Shown: positions 44,405-54,430 of the stretch, one piece after another | How the letters are laid out: each line of letters starts with the position of its first letter | How positions within the stretch are numbered: position 1 is the first letter of the stretch | Origin: Diphasiastrum complanatum | Taxonomy: Eukaryota > Streptophyta > Lycopodiopsida > Lycopodiales > Lycopodiaceae | NCBI GenBank assembly: GCA_029204225.1 | Contig: CM055102.1 | Coordinates: forward strand, 50,683,616 to 50,747,615 | Reading direction: 5' to 3' | DNA: 64,000 nt | The notes under the pieces: model-generated | The model's input: only the letters and a program-made list of their open reading frames with translations | Database searches by the model: none | What the model was told of the DNA's origin: nothing | Translations under genes and position numbers: made by a program

Positions 44405-45330
44405 GCTCTATCTATAAATAACAAGCCGGGTTGGTTGAGATTGCTTTCGTTTTCTCCTCTCTGAATCTTGTTTTGGAGAAGAGGAGGGAGCAGGTCTAAA
44501 GTATCCAGCAAACTTGTCATATGTCCCGAAGCCTGAATGTGAAAAATGCAAAAAATAAGCTTGGTGGAGGCCAAAAATCTTGTATATAGATAAACACACA
44601 TGTGTGGAGCCTGTTCCCATGTGTGAAAATAGTGTACTTGTCATGTACCATAATCATATAGGTTGTACATATGATTTACTTCAAGTTCTAGTGGCTAAAA
44701 AGGCCAAAAACTAGTTTTCTAGACATATGACACATGGCATCAATCTATTGCTTGCATGAGCCACATCCTTTGGTTAGGTGTCACATCCCATGTGTAGAGG
44801 ACAGCTCACATGTGTGGAATAAGCTGAAGTAGACGAATTTTGACTTCTAGAAGATTTTCAAGTAGATCTCCATATAGAAGGAAAATGGACCAAAAGTGCT
44901 CAAAATAGAAGGTTTTGTCCAAGTGTCAGTTTTGCATGATGAATCATCATATGACAAAGCACCTTCACACATGTGGGATCAAAGGGATGATCAGTACCAC
45001 GATCTCCCACTTATTGTATATATAGAGCCACATTTGGCCATAATCAGTGTGAGACACCAATCTTAATTTTGGAAGCAATTTTTAGTGATTCTCTCCATTT
45101 GTCTACATTTGTTTTGATTGTTTTGAGGTTCTATCAATGTGTACTTTATTTTCAGGTTGGAGTCCGTACTCAAACAGTGTTTCACATGTGTGAAACCATA
45201 AAGTACACTTACCTTCAATTAATGATTGTTCTTGTTAGGATTTTATGTCTAGAATTGATCTAGATTGATCTCAATCTGAAGTAGATTGATAGATCAAGTA
45301 ATCTGCTACCAATCCTTCTTGAGGATCAGA
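44405..45330. promoter_or_regulatory. Region rich in CACATGTG palindromes; possible LTR or promoter
   Basis: Repeated cacatgtgtgg-type words occur at about 44597, 44619, 44776, 44808, 44968 and 45181 (ttcacatgtgtgaa). A TATA-like tgtatatatagagcc at 45017 is followed by sequence that looks like a retrotransposon LTR. No reading frame of note. It lies between the ULP1-like and H3-like genes. Confidence 0.35.
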
Positions 45331-45747
45331 TTAGGATCCACTCTTGGTCCTTTTTGTACTTTTTTTCACACTGAACACAATGTTGAAATCCTTGGGCATG
45401 ATGGTCACCCTCTTGTCACGGACAGTTGCAACAACAGTATCAGAAAAAAATTTCACCTGGAAATCTTCATATGCTGTGTGCAGCGCCTCAATTGTCGTTA
45501 CCGTCCATCTCATATCTACAGATAGACTTCTTGTCACCTGCCTGATGGACCTCTGTATGTGAGATTTCGGAATCAGAAGATTATTTGTCTTCTGAAGCTT
45601 CCGAATATCCTTGAGCCAGGGTGGGTCTCTTCTTCTGCCCCTTGGCCTAGGAGGAGGTGGTGGTGGACGAGGTGGTGGTTGTGGACCCGCACCTAATATT
45701 GGTATTTCACCTGAATGCCCTCGTGATGTCTGCTTGGTCTGTGCCAT
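45331..45747 (-). CDS. Divergent histone H3-like protein, complete and intronless
   Basis: 138 codons from ATG to stop with no interruption. Residues 1-8 (MAQTKQTS) follow the H3 tip ARTKQTAR and keep Lys4. Residues 9-43 replace the rest of the tail by a Pro/Arg-rich stretch (PPPRPPPPPPRPRGRRR), so Lys9/14/18/23/27/36 contexts are lost. From WLKDIRKLQKTNNLLI the histone fold aligns without gaps to H3: IQRSIRQV, DMRWTV, IEALHTAYEDF, FFSDT and finally DKRVTIMPKD. Canonical Phe84 is Trp, as in centromeric CENH3/CENP-A, but loop 1 has the H3 length and MPKD is kept. It could be a sperm-type or centromere-type variant, or an H3 carried by a mobile or viral element. A hairpin unit lies 14 bases upstream of the start codon. 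Confidence 0.85.
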   Translation of the reverse strand: MAQTKQTSRGHSGEIPILGAGPQPPPRPPPPPPRPRGRRRDPPWLKDIRKLQKTNNLLIPKSHIQRSIRQVTRSLSVDMRWTVTTIEALHTAYEDFQVKFFSDTVVATVRDKRVTIMPKDFNIVFSVKKSTKRTKSGS

Positions 45748-45760
45748 TATTGTGTAGTAG

Positions 45761-45922
45761 CGGATCAGCGCGCGATAATGTTGATTTCAGGATCAGACCT
45801 CAGGTCGGACGCGTCGAAGCGATACCTGAGCTAAACGATTTCGTTAGCTGGTAGCGGATGGGCGCGAGAGAGTAGGAACGAATTGAAAGAAGTTGTTTTT
45901 GAGCGCACTGAATCGATATCGC
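45761..45922. repeat. Hairpin-motif units upstream of the H3-like gene
   Basis: Two inverted pairs: 45761-45775 with 45808-45826 (cggatcagcgcgc / gcgtcgaagcgata), and 45853-45868 with 45901-45922 (gcggatgggcgcga / gcgcactgaatcgatatcgc). Each unit is 66-70 bp. The first begins 14 bases before the H3-like ATG. Confidence 0.65.
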
Positions 45923-47229
45923 ATGGATACAAATAACTATAAGCAAGAAAATTTCAGCGTCATCGATCAGTATATATAGAGAAAATCAGAAATGATTGCA
46001 AACATGGTGGTTTGCAAATGTGGTGGCTCGTATTACGATGATGATTACTCAGAGGCTTGTCAATCAAATCAATCTAAATATCCTTCAGTCATCAAAATGA
46101 TTAGTTTATATCGAATTAATCAGAACAAATTTCAAATAAAGTATGCTCACATCTACAATTAATCACACTTCTACCATTTAATGCTGAAATTTACAACGTT
46201 AAGTTTTAAATATAAGACCTTTTTTATATCCAATAATTATAATTTTGGAAAATTCCAAAGGCCAGATTTTCACCCGATAGCTAATCAACGCGCGTATAAT
46301 GCATTTGACAACCATAGTATGTATTCTCGCGTGCTCATCCGATATTGGATGCAATATGAATGATTAGAGCTTGATTCGATAGATTCTGCATAACTTTGGC
46401 CAGTATGAAGAGTCTGCCGAATCAAGCTTTGATCATGCATATAGGGTCCAATAGTTTCAAAAATTTTGATAATATTTTGGTCCTGAAATAGCAATTCAAC
46501 ACGCGCAGTCCAAATGCAACAAATACATCGTCTGCCAGGTGTGCTAATCCGATATCCCATATGCAGAAAAATCATATGGGAACGCATAATGAAAGACTTA
46601 TGAAAATGTTCTCAATAACCATTATCTCAAAAGGAAAATTTTCATCTTTACGGTGCTTAAATAGGGCGAGAGATTGTAATAATTCTCCTCGTTCACGTTT
46701 TTCAATGATATCCATTAATCAATTGTTTATAGTTTTTTTAATGATTATTCTAGGAGGCTAGTGATTGTCTATTTAATGTATTCCGGCGCAAAGCTAATGA
46801 TGATTCGTTGAATCTAGTACTAGACTAGTTAATGTATTTCGGCGTAGGTACAAATTAGTCTCATTCTGATTGGATGATAAATATAGGCTGTAAATCACAA
46901 TTCGTTATTTGACAAATGTATGGCTATGATCAACAGAAATTGGCTATAAATATGTGCCCACTTTCCATATTTCGATTCCGTAATCTTTTATTCTGAACTC
47001 TCTAGCCTTCTTGTTTTTCTTCATTCTCCCGATATCGAATCGACGCGCGCCATCCCTTGCTGTGCATGCTCGTATTCATTCAGGCGCGTTGAATCGATAT
47101 CAGCCACTTATGACCAGTGCTTTTCAGAAAATTTTATTCTCGGCCTTACCATATCGGATCAGCGCGTGCACTTTGTTTTATTCCTCTACCAATATTTATC
47201 TGACGCGTTGAACCGATATCGGATTCAAT
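45923..47229. promoter_or_regulatory. Divergent intergenic region between H3-like and unknown gene
   Basis: About 1.3 kb without a gene. It holds four more hairpin units: 46273-46349, 46492-46559, 47028-47101 and 47151-47222. The last ends eight bases before the ATG at 47230. A short direct repeat (aatgtattccggcg / aatgtatttcggcg) occurs near 46776 and 46832. Confidence 0.55.
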
Positions 47230-48159
47230 ATGGCTAGTTCCTCCATGGCCTCAAATAACAAACTTATGGATTTTTTTAATACCAGTGACATTCCATCTGA
47301 CAAATTAGAGTATTTTCTAGTATTTTTTTTGCTCCCTTCGATATCGATAAGCCAGTTTATGAGAATCGTTATAATTTAATTTCTTATCTTGATAATTTTG
47401 TTTCAGATTATTAGTATTCCTGTTTTGGATATAGATAATTTTTGTTTAGTGTCGCATTTTTCTCGAAGGTGCGAAAAATGCGAAAAACTCGATAGTGCTT
47501 TTTTCTAGACAGTGTCACTTTTTCTCGACAGTGTGAAAAAGGCGAAGATGCCTTAAAACAAATATGGTTTAAGGAAAAATGAAGTTTTGGAAAAATGCGA
47601 AGGTCCTAAATATGTTGTCGGCCTTCGGCTATTTTCAGGATGCTCATTACTTGAACGATTTGTTAAGACTGAGCATAAAAAATGTAACATAAGGTACCCA
47701 TTACACAATATGGAAGGCACCTGGGCACAGGCCATTTTGCCCGATTCGGTTTTCTAAAATTTATTAGGCTCGGCCCCTCCGGGCCTCACCCAAAAAATTC
47801 TTGAAATTCTTACCGAGCAGAATGTGCCGCATATAACTCATACTCACAAGCTAGTTATAAGGTATGATCATGATGCATCATATGATCATTTCAAATCATT
47901 ATCAGTTTGTTTAGGAGGCCATAAGTACGCAAGAGGAACATATAAAATAATTTTTGTGAAGAGAGATTCGGCTATTAAGATATTGGGTTATACTCCCAAT
48001 AAGACTACAAAAAGATCATCTGCAATGGCCCTTTATTTGGGTTACATTGATATGAGCAAGAGGAAAAATTTAGAATTTTTGGATCCATATGAAAGGAGAT
48101 TATTCCTTCATGACAATACCATCCGTCTGAATCTTGAAGAGGATGATGATGATAGTTAA
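47230..48159 (+). CDS. Unknown three-exon gene with acidic C-terminus
   Basis: Exons 47230-47319, 47407-47494 and 47768-48159 join in phase (0, 1) across an 87-base intron ending ataattttgtttcag and a 273-base intron ending aaatttattag. The product is about 189 aa: it starts MASSSMASNNKLMDFFNTSD, passes IISIPVLDIDNFCLVSHFSR, CEKCEKLD and LTQKILEILTEQNVPH, then a basic/aromatic middle (GGHKYARGTYKIIFVKRD), and ends NLEEDDDDS. I recognise no family. The splice sites are unproven; exon 3 alone is a clear 131-codon open frame. A hairpin unit lies directly upstream. Confidence 0.5.
47449..47550. repeat. Two small hairpins in tandem
   Basis: cgcatttttc ... gaaaaatgcg (about 47453-47483) and ctttttc ... 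gaaaaag (about 47518-47541) are two versions of one stem with a tcga-containing loop. They sit at the exon 2/intron 2 border of the unknown gene. Confidence 0.6.
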
Positions 48160-48487
48160 ATAATTTTCTGTAATAGATTTTTGATATATTAGAAGGATCT
48201 CTCTTTTGTAATGAATTTGAATGCCTTTCAAAATATCGTAATACTTGGCGAGTTTTTAGCTTGATATCTAAATTGTGCTCTTCTATAAAACCACTGAAAA
48301 AGTTGAACTCAATATTTATTTCTTGAATTGTGTCCTCCATGATTTGTTGCTCTATGAAATGCTCCCCTTGCTTGCCAATGAGATTTTTCCATGCCTTGTG
48401 ATGACCAGATACTTAAGCTCCCATATTCCTTTGCAAAATAAGTTGCATGATGAAGAAGGATGTGCTGCAAATAATAGTTTTGATTAG
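48160..48487. other. Intergenic, nothing recognised
   Basis: AT-rich space between the convergent ends of the unknown gene (+) and the transposase-like gene (-). Confidence 0.4.
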
Positions 48488-49862
48488 TTACATCAGTAGA
48501 GAAAAATATAAGCCTGAATGAGAAAAGTACCAGATAATGATATAGATTAGCACCATGTAATGAGTAACGTTGTCTTTTCCCCAACAATCATGTACAGATT
48601 TTATAAATGTGGTGCAATGATTTTGCAAAGTCCTCATATGTTTTGATGATGGGTTTTCTATCCAGATAACACCTATGAGTTTGTCTAAGTTGGTCCACAC
48701 TTGTCCCTTTTTCACTCGATTACTTCCTTCCAATGTTCGTGTGGCTTGAACAATTTCTCTCCAAATTTCGTATCTGACACTTGATTCTTTGCATGTGTGA
48801 TTGGATAAGAATCTTCTTGCTTTAGCACCTCCAATTGATGGCTTATTAGAAACGTTTCCTTTTTTCCCTGAGAGTCTGTCACTTTTTTCAATCGTGACAT
48901 TCCCTTTATGTAGTCTTTTATTTGACAGAACTATTTCCAACCTCCTAATTGCTGCTTTAGCGACTAACTCTGGTTTATGATTCCATGCTAGTAGAAATGC
49001 AGGTAAATTAGTTTTTCAATAATACGAACCTCAGCATGCAGTGTGCATACGTGAACATATTTTAATGGAATTGGCAGAACACTTTTCATATTTGGATCTT
49101 CAGCTTCTCGTGTTGGGCCAGTGTTTGTTGATCGTCCCAAATTCATATTGTAGCAATCCTTCATGCAATAAAGACATGGATGCTTTTATGTTGCCCCATG
49201 AGAGACATTATACATACATTTTAATGTTTTCAAATCCCCTGCAAGGTGCCATTGAATTTGAAATCTTCCATGGTTTTCGACTGTAAATTTCTCACCCTCC
49301 AAATGTCTCTTTATAATCTCGCCATAATTTGTTCCTGAAAATATCCATGATAGTATTTTATGGCCCTCTTTCAAGACTTGTAGAGAAACAAGTAATGCAT
49401 GACATGTCAATAAAAACTGGCAAGGTATGAATTGTTAATATAGATATTCTAAATGAAAATTGAAATGTATACCTGGAATGCCACCAACCACCATATGTGA
49501 ATTTCCGATTGAACACTAAACGTTCGATCATCTGTGTCTGAAATTTTATTCATCAAAGTGACACTCACACATTTCAACTTCTGACCCTTAATGATTTCAG
49601 ATTCATCCAATTTTATCACAATAATGATCTTTCCATTTACTTGATGTTCGTCTAGTTTATAGAATCGAATAATGTATTTTAGAACATTTTCAATATCAAG
49701 GAAAATATTATTGCAATCGTTGTAATTGAGCTCACCATATTCTGATTTGTATAATTTAGTTATATGAAGTGGTTGGCCAACTACTTTGAACATTCCGTCA
49801 TTATAAAAGTTTCTAGCTAATCTTACCCGATATGGACGCGAAAGATTAATTTTCTTCACCAT
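48488..49862 (-). pseudogene. Broken transposase-like gene (family not named)
   Basis: Minus strand. The first segment, 49862-49473, starts MVKKINLSRP and ends at a gtatac donor; it contains VNGKIIIVIKLDESEIIKGQ. After the acceptor ggatattttcag a second segment (49334 down) reads GRFQIQWHLAGDLKTLKCMY then NVSHGAT, a TAA at 49186, and KHPCLYC, then YVHVCTLHAEVRIIEKLI. A frameshift near 48990 leads to 48980-48488 with WNHKPELVAKAAIRRLEIVL and a Lys/Arg-rich stretch. The order 'DLK.L ... PC.YC ... LH.E.RI' resembles an unclassified eukaryotic transposase-like family I recall from repeat ORFs, but that is inference. Its first codon abuts a truncated copia LTR. Confidence 0.45.
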
Positions 49863-49865
49863 CGC

Positions 49866-50383
49866 TTTTGAATAAACACTTTTTGAAAGTGTGGGAAAGT
49901 TAGAATGCGAGTTGGAGTAAATTCAAATTTGAATAGTTGGGTACATTGAATCTAGACCCAAAATTAGTAGGGTTAAAGCCAAATGGCCAAATAGGGTTTG
50001 GACCTGCTATAAAAGGATGTAACTCGTGGAGAGAGTAATCTTTTCTCTTCTCTGTCTCATTTCATGCTTATACATGGTTCTCTTGGCTTCTACTATCCAT
50101 TGGTGCACTATCTTGGTGATTGCTTGCAATTCGATGTGTAGAATGATCATATTTGTTATTTTTGGATCCACACGTGTGAAATACAGTAGCTTGCTGGTTT
50201 TGTATGGACAGCAACAGTACTTTATCATTTCATTCAAGTTTGATCAAGTTCTATTGGTGTTTGCATCTCATTTTGTGTGTAGATGCTGTTTTTTCTACAT
50301 TGGTGAGATTGGCAGTGTATTTCACTTTCTAATCAAAGATCATTCAAGTAGATTGGATCTTAAGGATCTGAAATCTTTCACAT
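49866..50383 (+). mobile_element. Solo copia LTR, 5' truncated
   Basis: 49866-50030 matches 35520-35690 (tttgaataaacactttttga, taaattcaaatttgaat, TATA box gctataaaagg). Its end (tttttctacattgg ... ggatcttaa ... tcttca) matches the LTR end at 33955-34035. The first roughly 120 bases of the LTR are missing where it meets the transposase-like gene. Contains the G-box palindrome cacacgtgtg at 50170. Confidence 0.75.
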
Positions 50384-53105
50384 GAGACCCACTTATGTAC
50401 ATTTTACATGATTTTTAATCAAGCTAGATTTGCCAATTTTTGGCAATTCTTCACAATTTTTAGCTCCTAGAATCTCTCTAGCCTATCTATGCACAATTTG
50501 GCCTCATTCCAAAGGTGCCATTCCAAATCTAGGTTAGAAATAAGACTTATGAATAGTATCCTATGCTTTTTGGCATGTGTGACATCGTACAACATGGCCA
50601 CATTACAATTCACAAGTGGTAGAACCAAGCTAGAATTGTGAAATTTCAGCATTGGTACAGTTTTGTAATTGATTATACCAACTCCAAAATTTAACCATTC
50701 TCCAAAAGTCAATCATTCCCCTTTTGCATTTGATCCATCATATGATTTCCCTTAAATCACCACCTTTATTATGCATTTCTATGATTCTAATCTCTATCTA
50801 TTACTATTGTATCTCTTGGCAGAATAATCCATGCAGGTCTCCTTCTTGATCATACTTCTCTACCCATATCTCTTTACTAGTATCTAACGATATTGCATAC
50901 CAATTATGTTTGCTTGTATGGGCCTATGTATTTGTGTTTGAACCTAACAAATCTAACCAAAACAAAACATTATTGTCAATAGAATTTTTATAGAGTCGTC
51001 ACAGTCACAAGTACCATTTTGAAATTATATAACTACCACCAAATGCTCCAAGTTGAGGAGAATGTGCTCACCTACATCCATTTGTGTTAAAACAAGGAAA
51101 TTCACGTGCTTAACTACTGAAGGTATCTACACAAGTTCCTAGTTGTTATGCTTGTCATCAAAAGTAGTCATTGACTTTCTCGCATTACTTCTAAGAGGAG
51201 TTGTTCAATTGGTGGAAGGATGCGAAGTGTTGTGTTCAATTGGATCTTGGTAAAATTTGGAGCTATCAATTTCTTTTTCCAAGCATCTACATCAATTGAT
51301 TCACTCTTTGTTGATGATCCATAGGATGCTTATGCTTCAACTACTCTATGTGTGATCAGTGGAGCAAGGCTAAAATTTCTTTTGAGAGGATCTAGTGATC
51401 CTCTTATTCTAATCATGATGCATGTTCTTACATCATGCTAGCTTTGTCTCTACTATCATATGGCCAATTGGGTTTTGTAGTTTACTTGTCTAGTGTTTGC
51501 CCTTTGGTTGTGGCTCCACAACAAGCATTTCTAGTCTAGTATAGTGATGGAAATTTGTATGTAAGACATTTAGTTATTACACATTTCTATCTATTTGCCT
51601 TCTTTCTATCTCAATTGATCTGCTTTCAATATTGTATTTTCATGCTATTGGTTAACTTCAAAGGTCTTCTTCTATATATACTAGCTTGTGTACCTCTAAG
51701 GGTATTTATGTCCTTGAGTTTCACGTCCAATCCTCTCCTGGAAAGCTTGCAATTCCCTTCACGGCTACCTTTTTCCAAACCTTGAATAATTTATCCGATG
51801 TAGGCTATTAGTAGCTCTTTAACTCGAGTCTGCCAAAAATAATCTCAACCTCTTTCAAAGTAGTTTTAGCCAATGTCTTATAAATTTCCTTAACAACTAA
51901 TAGATGAAGTGCCTCTCAAACCGCATTTTGTGTCAATTTTTGTGAACAATTTTGGATGATATTCCCTGCTAGCAATGAGAGCTTGGAATCAATTTGTCAA
52001 GGTCAACTTTGGATTCATTTCTTTGTCTCCCTTTTAAGGTGGGCCCTAGCTATGATGATTCTTTGTATGATTTACAACATCTTAACTACCCAAAAGCAAC
52101 TTCAAAGATGAGTGGACATGATAGGTTCAAAGTTGGGCTATAATTGCTTTTTCCAAGGAATTCCCTCACCAATTAGGGTTTTTGACCATTATACAATATG
52201 ACCAAGCTGCCCCCCTTGATGTCTTAGTTAAGCAAACCAACCCCACATGGGCAAATTACATGATCTTCTTCAAAATTATGAATATTAGGTAACATTTCCT
52301 ATTTCCCAATGTTGTTGAAACAACTGTTGCTAGATTACCACTTTGTAGTATCCCTTTTGATGTTTCAGCCATGGAAGATAAGCAAAGGTTTTTATTTGGG
52401 CTATTTTTCACTATTTGGGTATATTTTTATTTTCTTGCTTAAAAATTTTAAATATGACCATCAAAATAAAATAAAAAAATTATAGCCTACTGACTTTGAT
52501 ATGATTATGATAGATTTGATAATATTTAGGCTTAGATTTACCTATATGTGAAAGAATTACTCAATACATAAAACTATTCTTTGCCTAACTTTGCTATGCT
52601 TTTAAATTTCAACAAAAAATAAATCGCCAACTCTATGATAATTTTGCTGTTTTATATTTTGAAATAAAAAAACATTGAAGATAAGTATCTCCCCACTAAT
52701 TGTATGCTTGAGTGGTCTGCCAAGCCTTGCAATAAGTCAATTAGAAAATAGGTACCTTTTTTCAACAATGTTCTTTTTAACCACAACAACTTGGACTGAT
52801 CTGCTAGTGTAGTCATAAGACTTTACTTATGTGCCACTAGCACTCTAATTTGTTGAATTTTTCTCAACAACCTCCTTAGTTGGGTAATGCTTAAGTACTT
52901 GGCCATCATTATATCCATCTACAAAAGCCTTCATAGTCACCACATGTTGTGTTGCTAACACCTCAAATAAATTTTCAAATTTATCATTTAGTCTACTCAT
53001 TCCAACCAACACATGTCTGAGCAAAAGTGCTAACCTAGAAAGATCGACCAACCTAGCCATTCATCATATTACAAAAGAGAGCAACATAGTCTAACGCTAA
53101 GTAAA
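50384..53105. other. No gene recognised
   Basis: AT-rich. An open stretch at 52845-53060 (-) reads MARLVDLSRLALLLRHVLVG and may be gypsy-related given its neighbour at 53.1 kb, but no motif supports it. Confidence 0.4.
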
Positions 53106-53109
53106 GCAT

Positions 53110-53231
53110 CGTCAATTTAGGTAAACATGCACCATTCACCTAGGAACCCAAGAAATGACTTCACTTTTTGAATAGTGCAAGGTAGAGGCCAATTGGCAAT
53201 CACCTCCACCTTCCATGGATCCGTCTACATT
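53110..53231 (-). mobile_element. Ty3/gypsy RT-RNase H junction remnant
   Basis: Reads DPWKVEVIANWPLPCTIQKV then KSFLGFLGEW, matching the gypsy block 'DP.KV.AI..WP.P......RSFLGL..YYR'. A TAA follows. The rest of pol was not recognised. Confidence 0.65.
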
Positions 53232-53239
53232 TGAATCTT

Positions 53240-54430
53240 AGAGGTCAAATGATTTGAGGTATTATTCCACCTCTTGTAGAAGAAAATTGCACTTGGAAAA
53301 TGCTCAGCACACAGTTTGTAATTCCACAAGATCAACAACATTGTATGCAAAAATAGTAGGTAAATGCTCACTACCTTACTAAAATTGAGTATATCATTAG
53401 GATTTATAGCAAAATATTTTCCAATGTATGGACCAAAGATACAATTCATCAATTTTTGAAAGCAAGGTCAACTTAAACTCATAAAATTAAATTTTTTTTA
53501 AAGGTCATCTTATAGCAAATCAACATGAAATGTTTTTTTCTATCAAAGCTCTTTACTAGTGGTTGTAATTTAGATGAAAGCGTAGACTCAAACATCAATT
53601 ACAACATCCTCCCCACCTAAAAAGTGATCAATATCATCATTTGGGCCATAATTTTTTGTGTTAGCTTAAGCACTAGATGCTTCTTTTATTGCAACAAGAT
53701 TTTTGGCATGTGCTCAATTCATTGGCCACTTCCTAGTTTGAATGCATAGCTTCCATGCATCTTCAAATGTCACTTTAGGTATGTATGAAGAGAAAAACCT
53801 TTTTTCAAATTCGAAACTTTAATTTAATGATCTAATGAGTTTCTTAAAAATTATAATTAAAGTTTCCTTTTGAAAATGTATTCCATCGATTTAATGAGAT
53901 TATTAAAAACCATTTTATGAGTTTTTTTTCTCCCTATGCTCCTATTCACAATAAGATTTGAAAATGTATGAAAGTTATACATTCAATGCAAAGAAATCAG
54001 TACTTTCTATATTTGAAACTACAGTCGATAAGCGAACAATGATAATTGTTTGCATATAGTAGTGTGATTGAACAGTGACATAGTTTGCATTGGATTCGCC
54101 AGAGAAAATGCTCCATTTTGAGTGGTACTATGATTATGGTCGATAGTCGATGACAGTTGACTAGAACATGAATTGAGTGTTAGAGCTAAATTGTGAGTTG
54201 AATCATGTTGACCTTTGCTCTATCTTGAATATCACTGTATTTCTACAAACTGTTCGAATATGCATATAAAACTACACACAATCATGAATAACAGTTCATT
54301 TTTGCAAGCTATTATAAGGAGTGAGTCTGTACAATGGATAGAAGTTCTCAAAAGATAAAATTAGGTGAGTAGGAGTAAGATTAAACTCCAACACTCCCCC
54401 TTTAAGCCTACTGCTAGGAACTTGAATGAA
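53240..54430. other. No gene recognised; possible left part of the chimeric element
   Basis: No coding signal. The segment 54230-54430 may be leader or LTR of the element that follows, but no PBS was identified. Confidence 0.35.

Noticed and set aside
45331-45747. Calling the H3-like protein a true CENH3
   Set aside because: It has the Trp at the Phe84 position but lacks the longer loop 1 and keeps MPKD, so the label is not justified from sequence alone.
43299-47222. Hairpin units as tRNA genes
   Set aside because: Length near 72 fits and cgttgaatcg recalls a B box, but no A box, cloverleaf or anticodon stem could be drawn.
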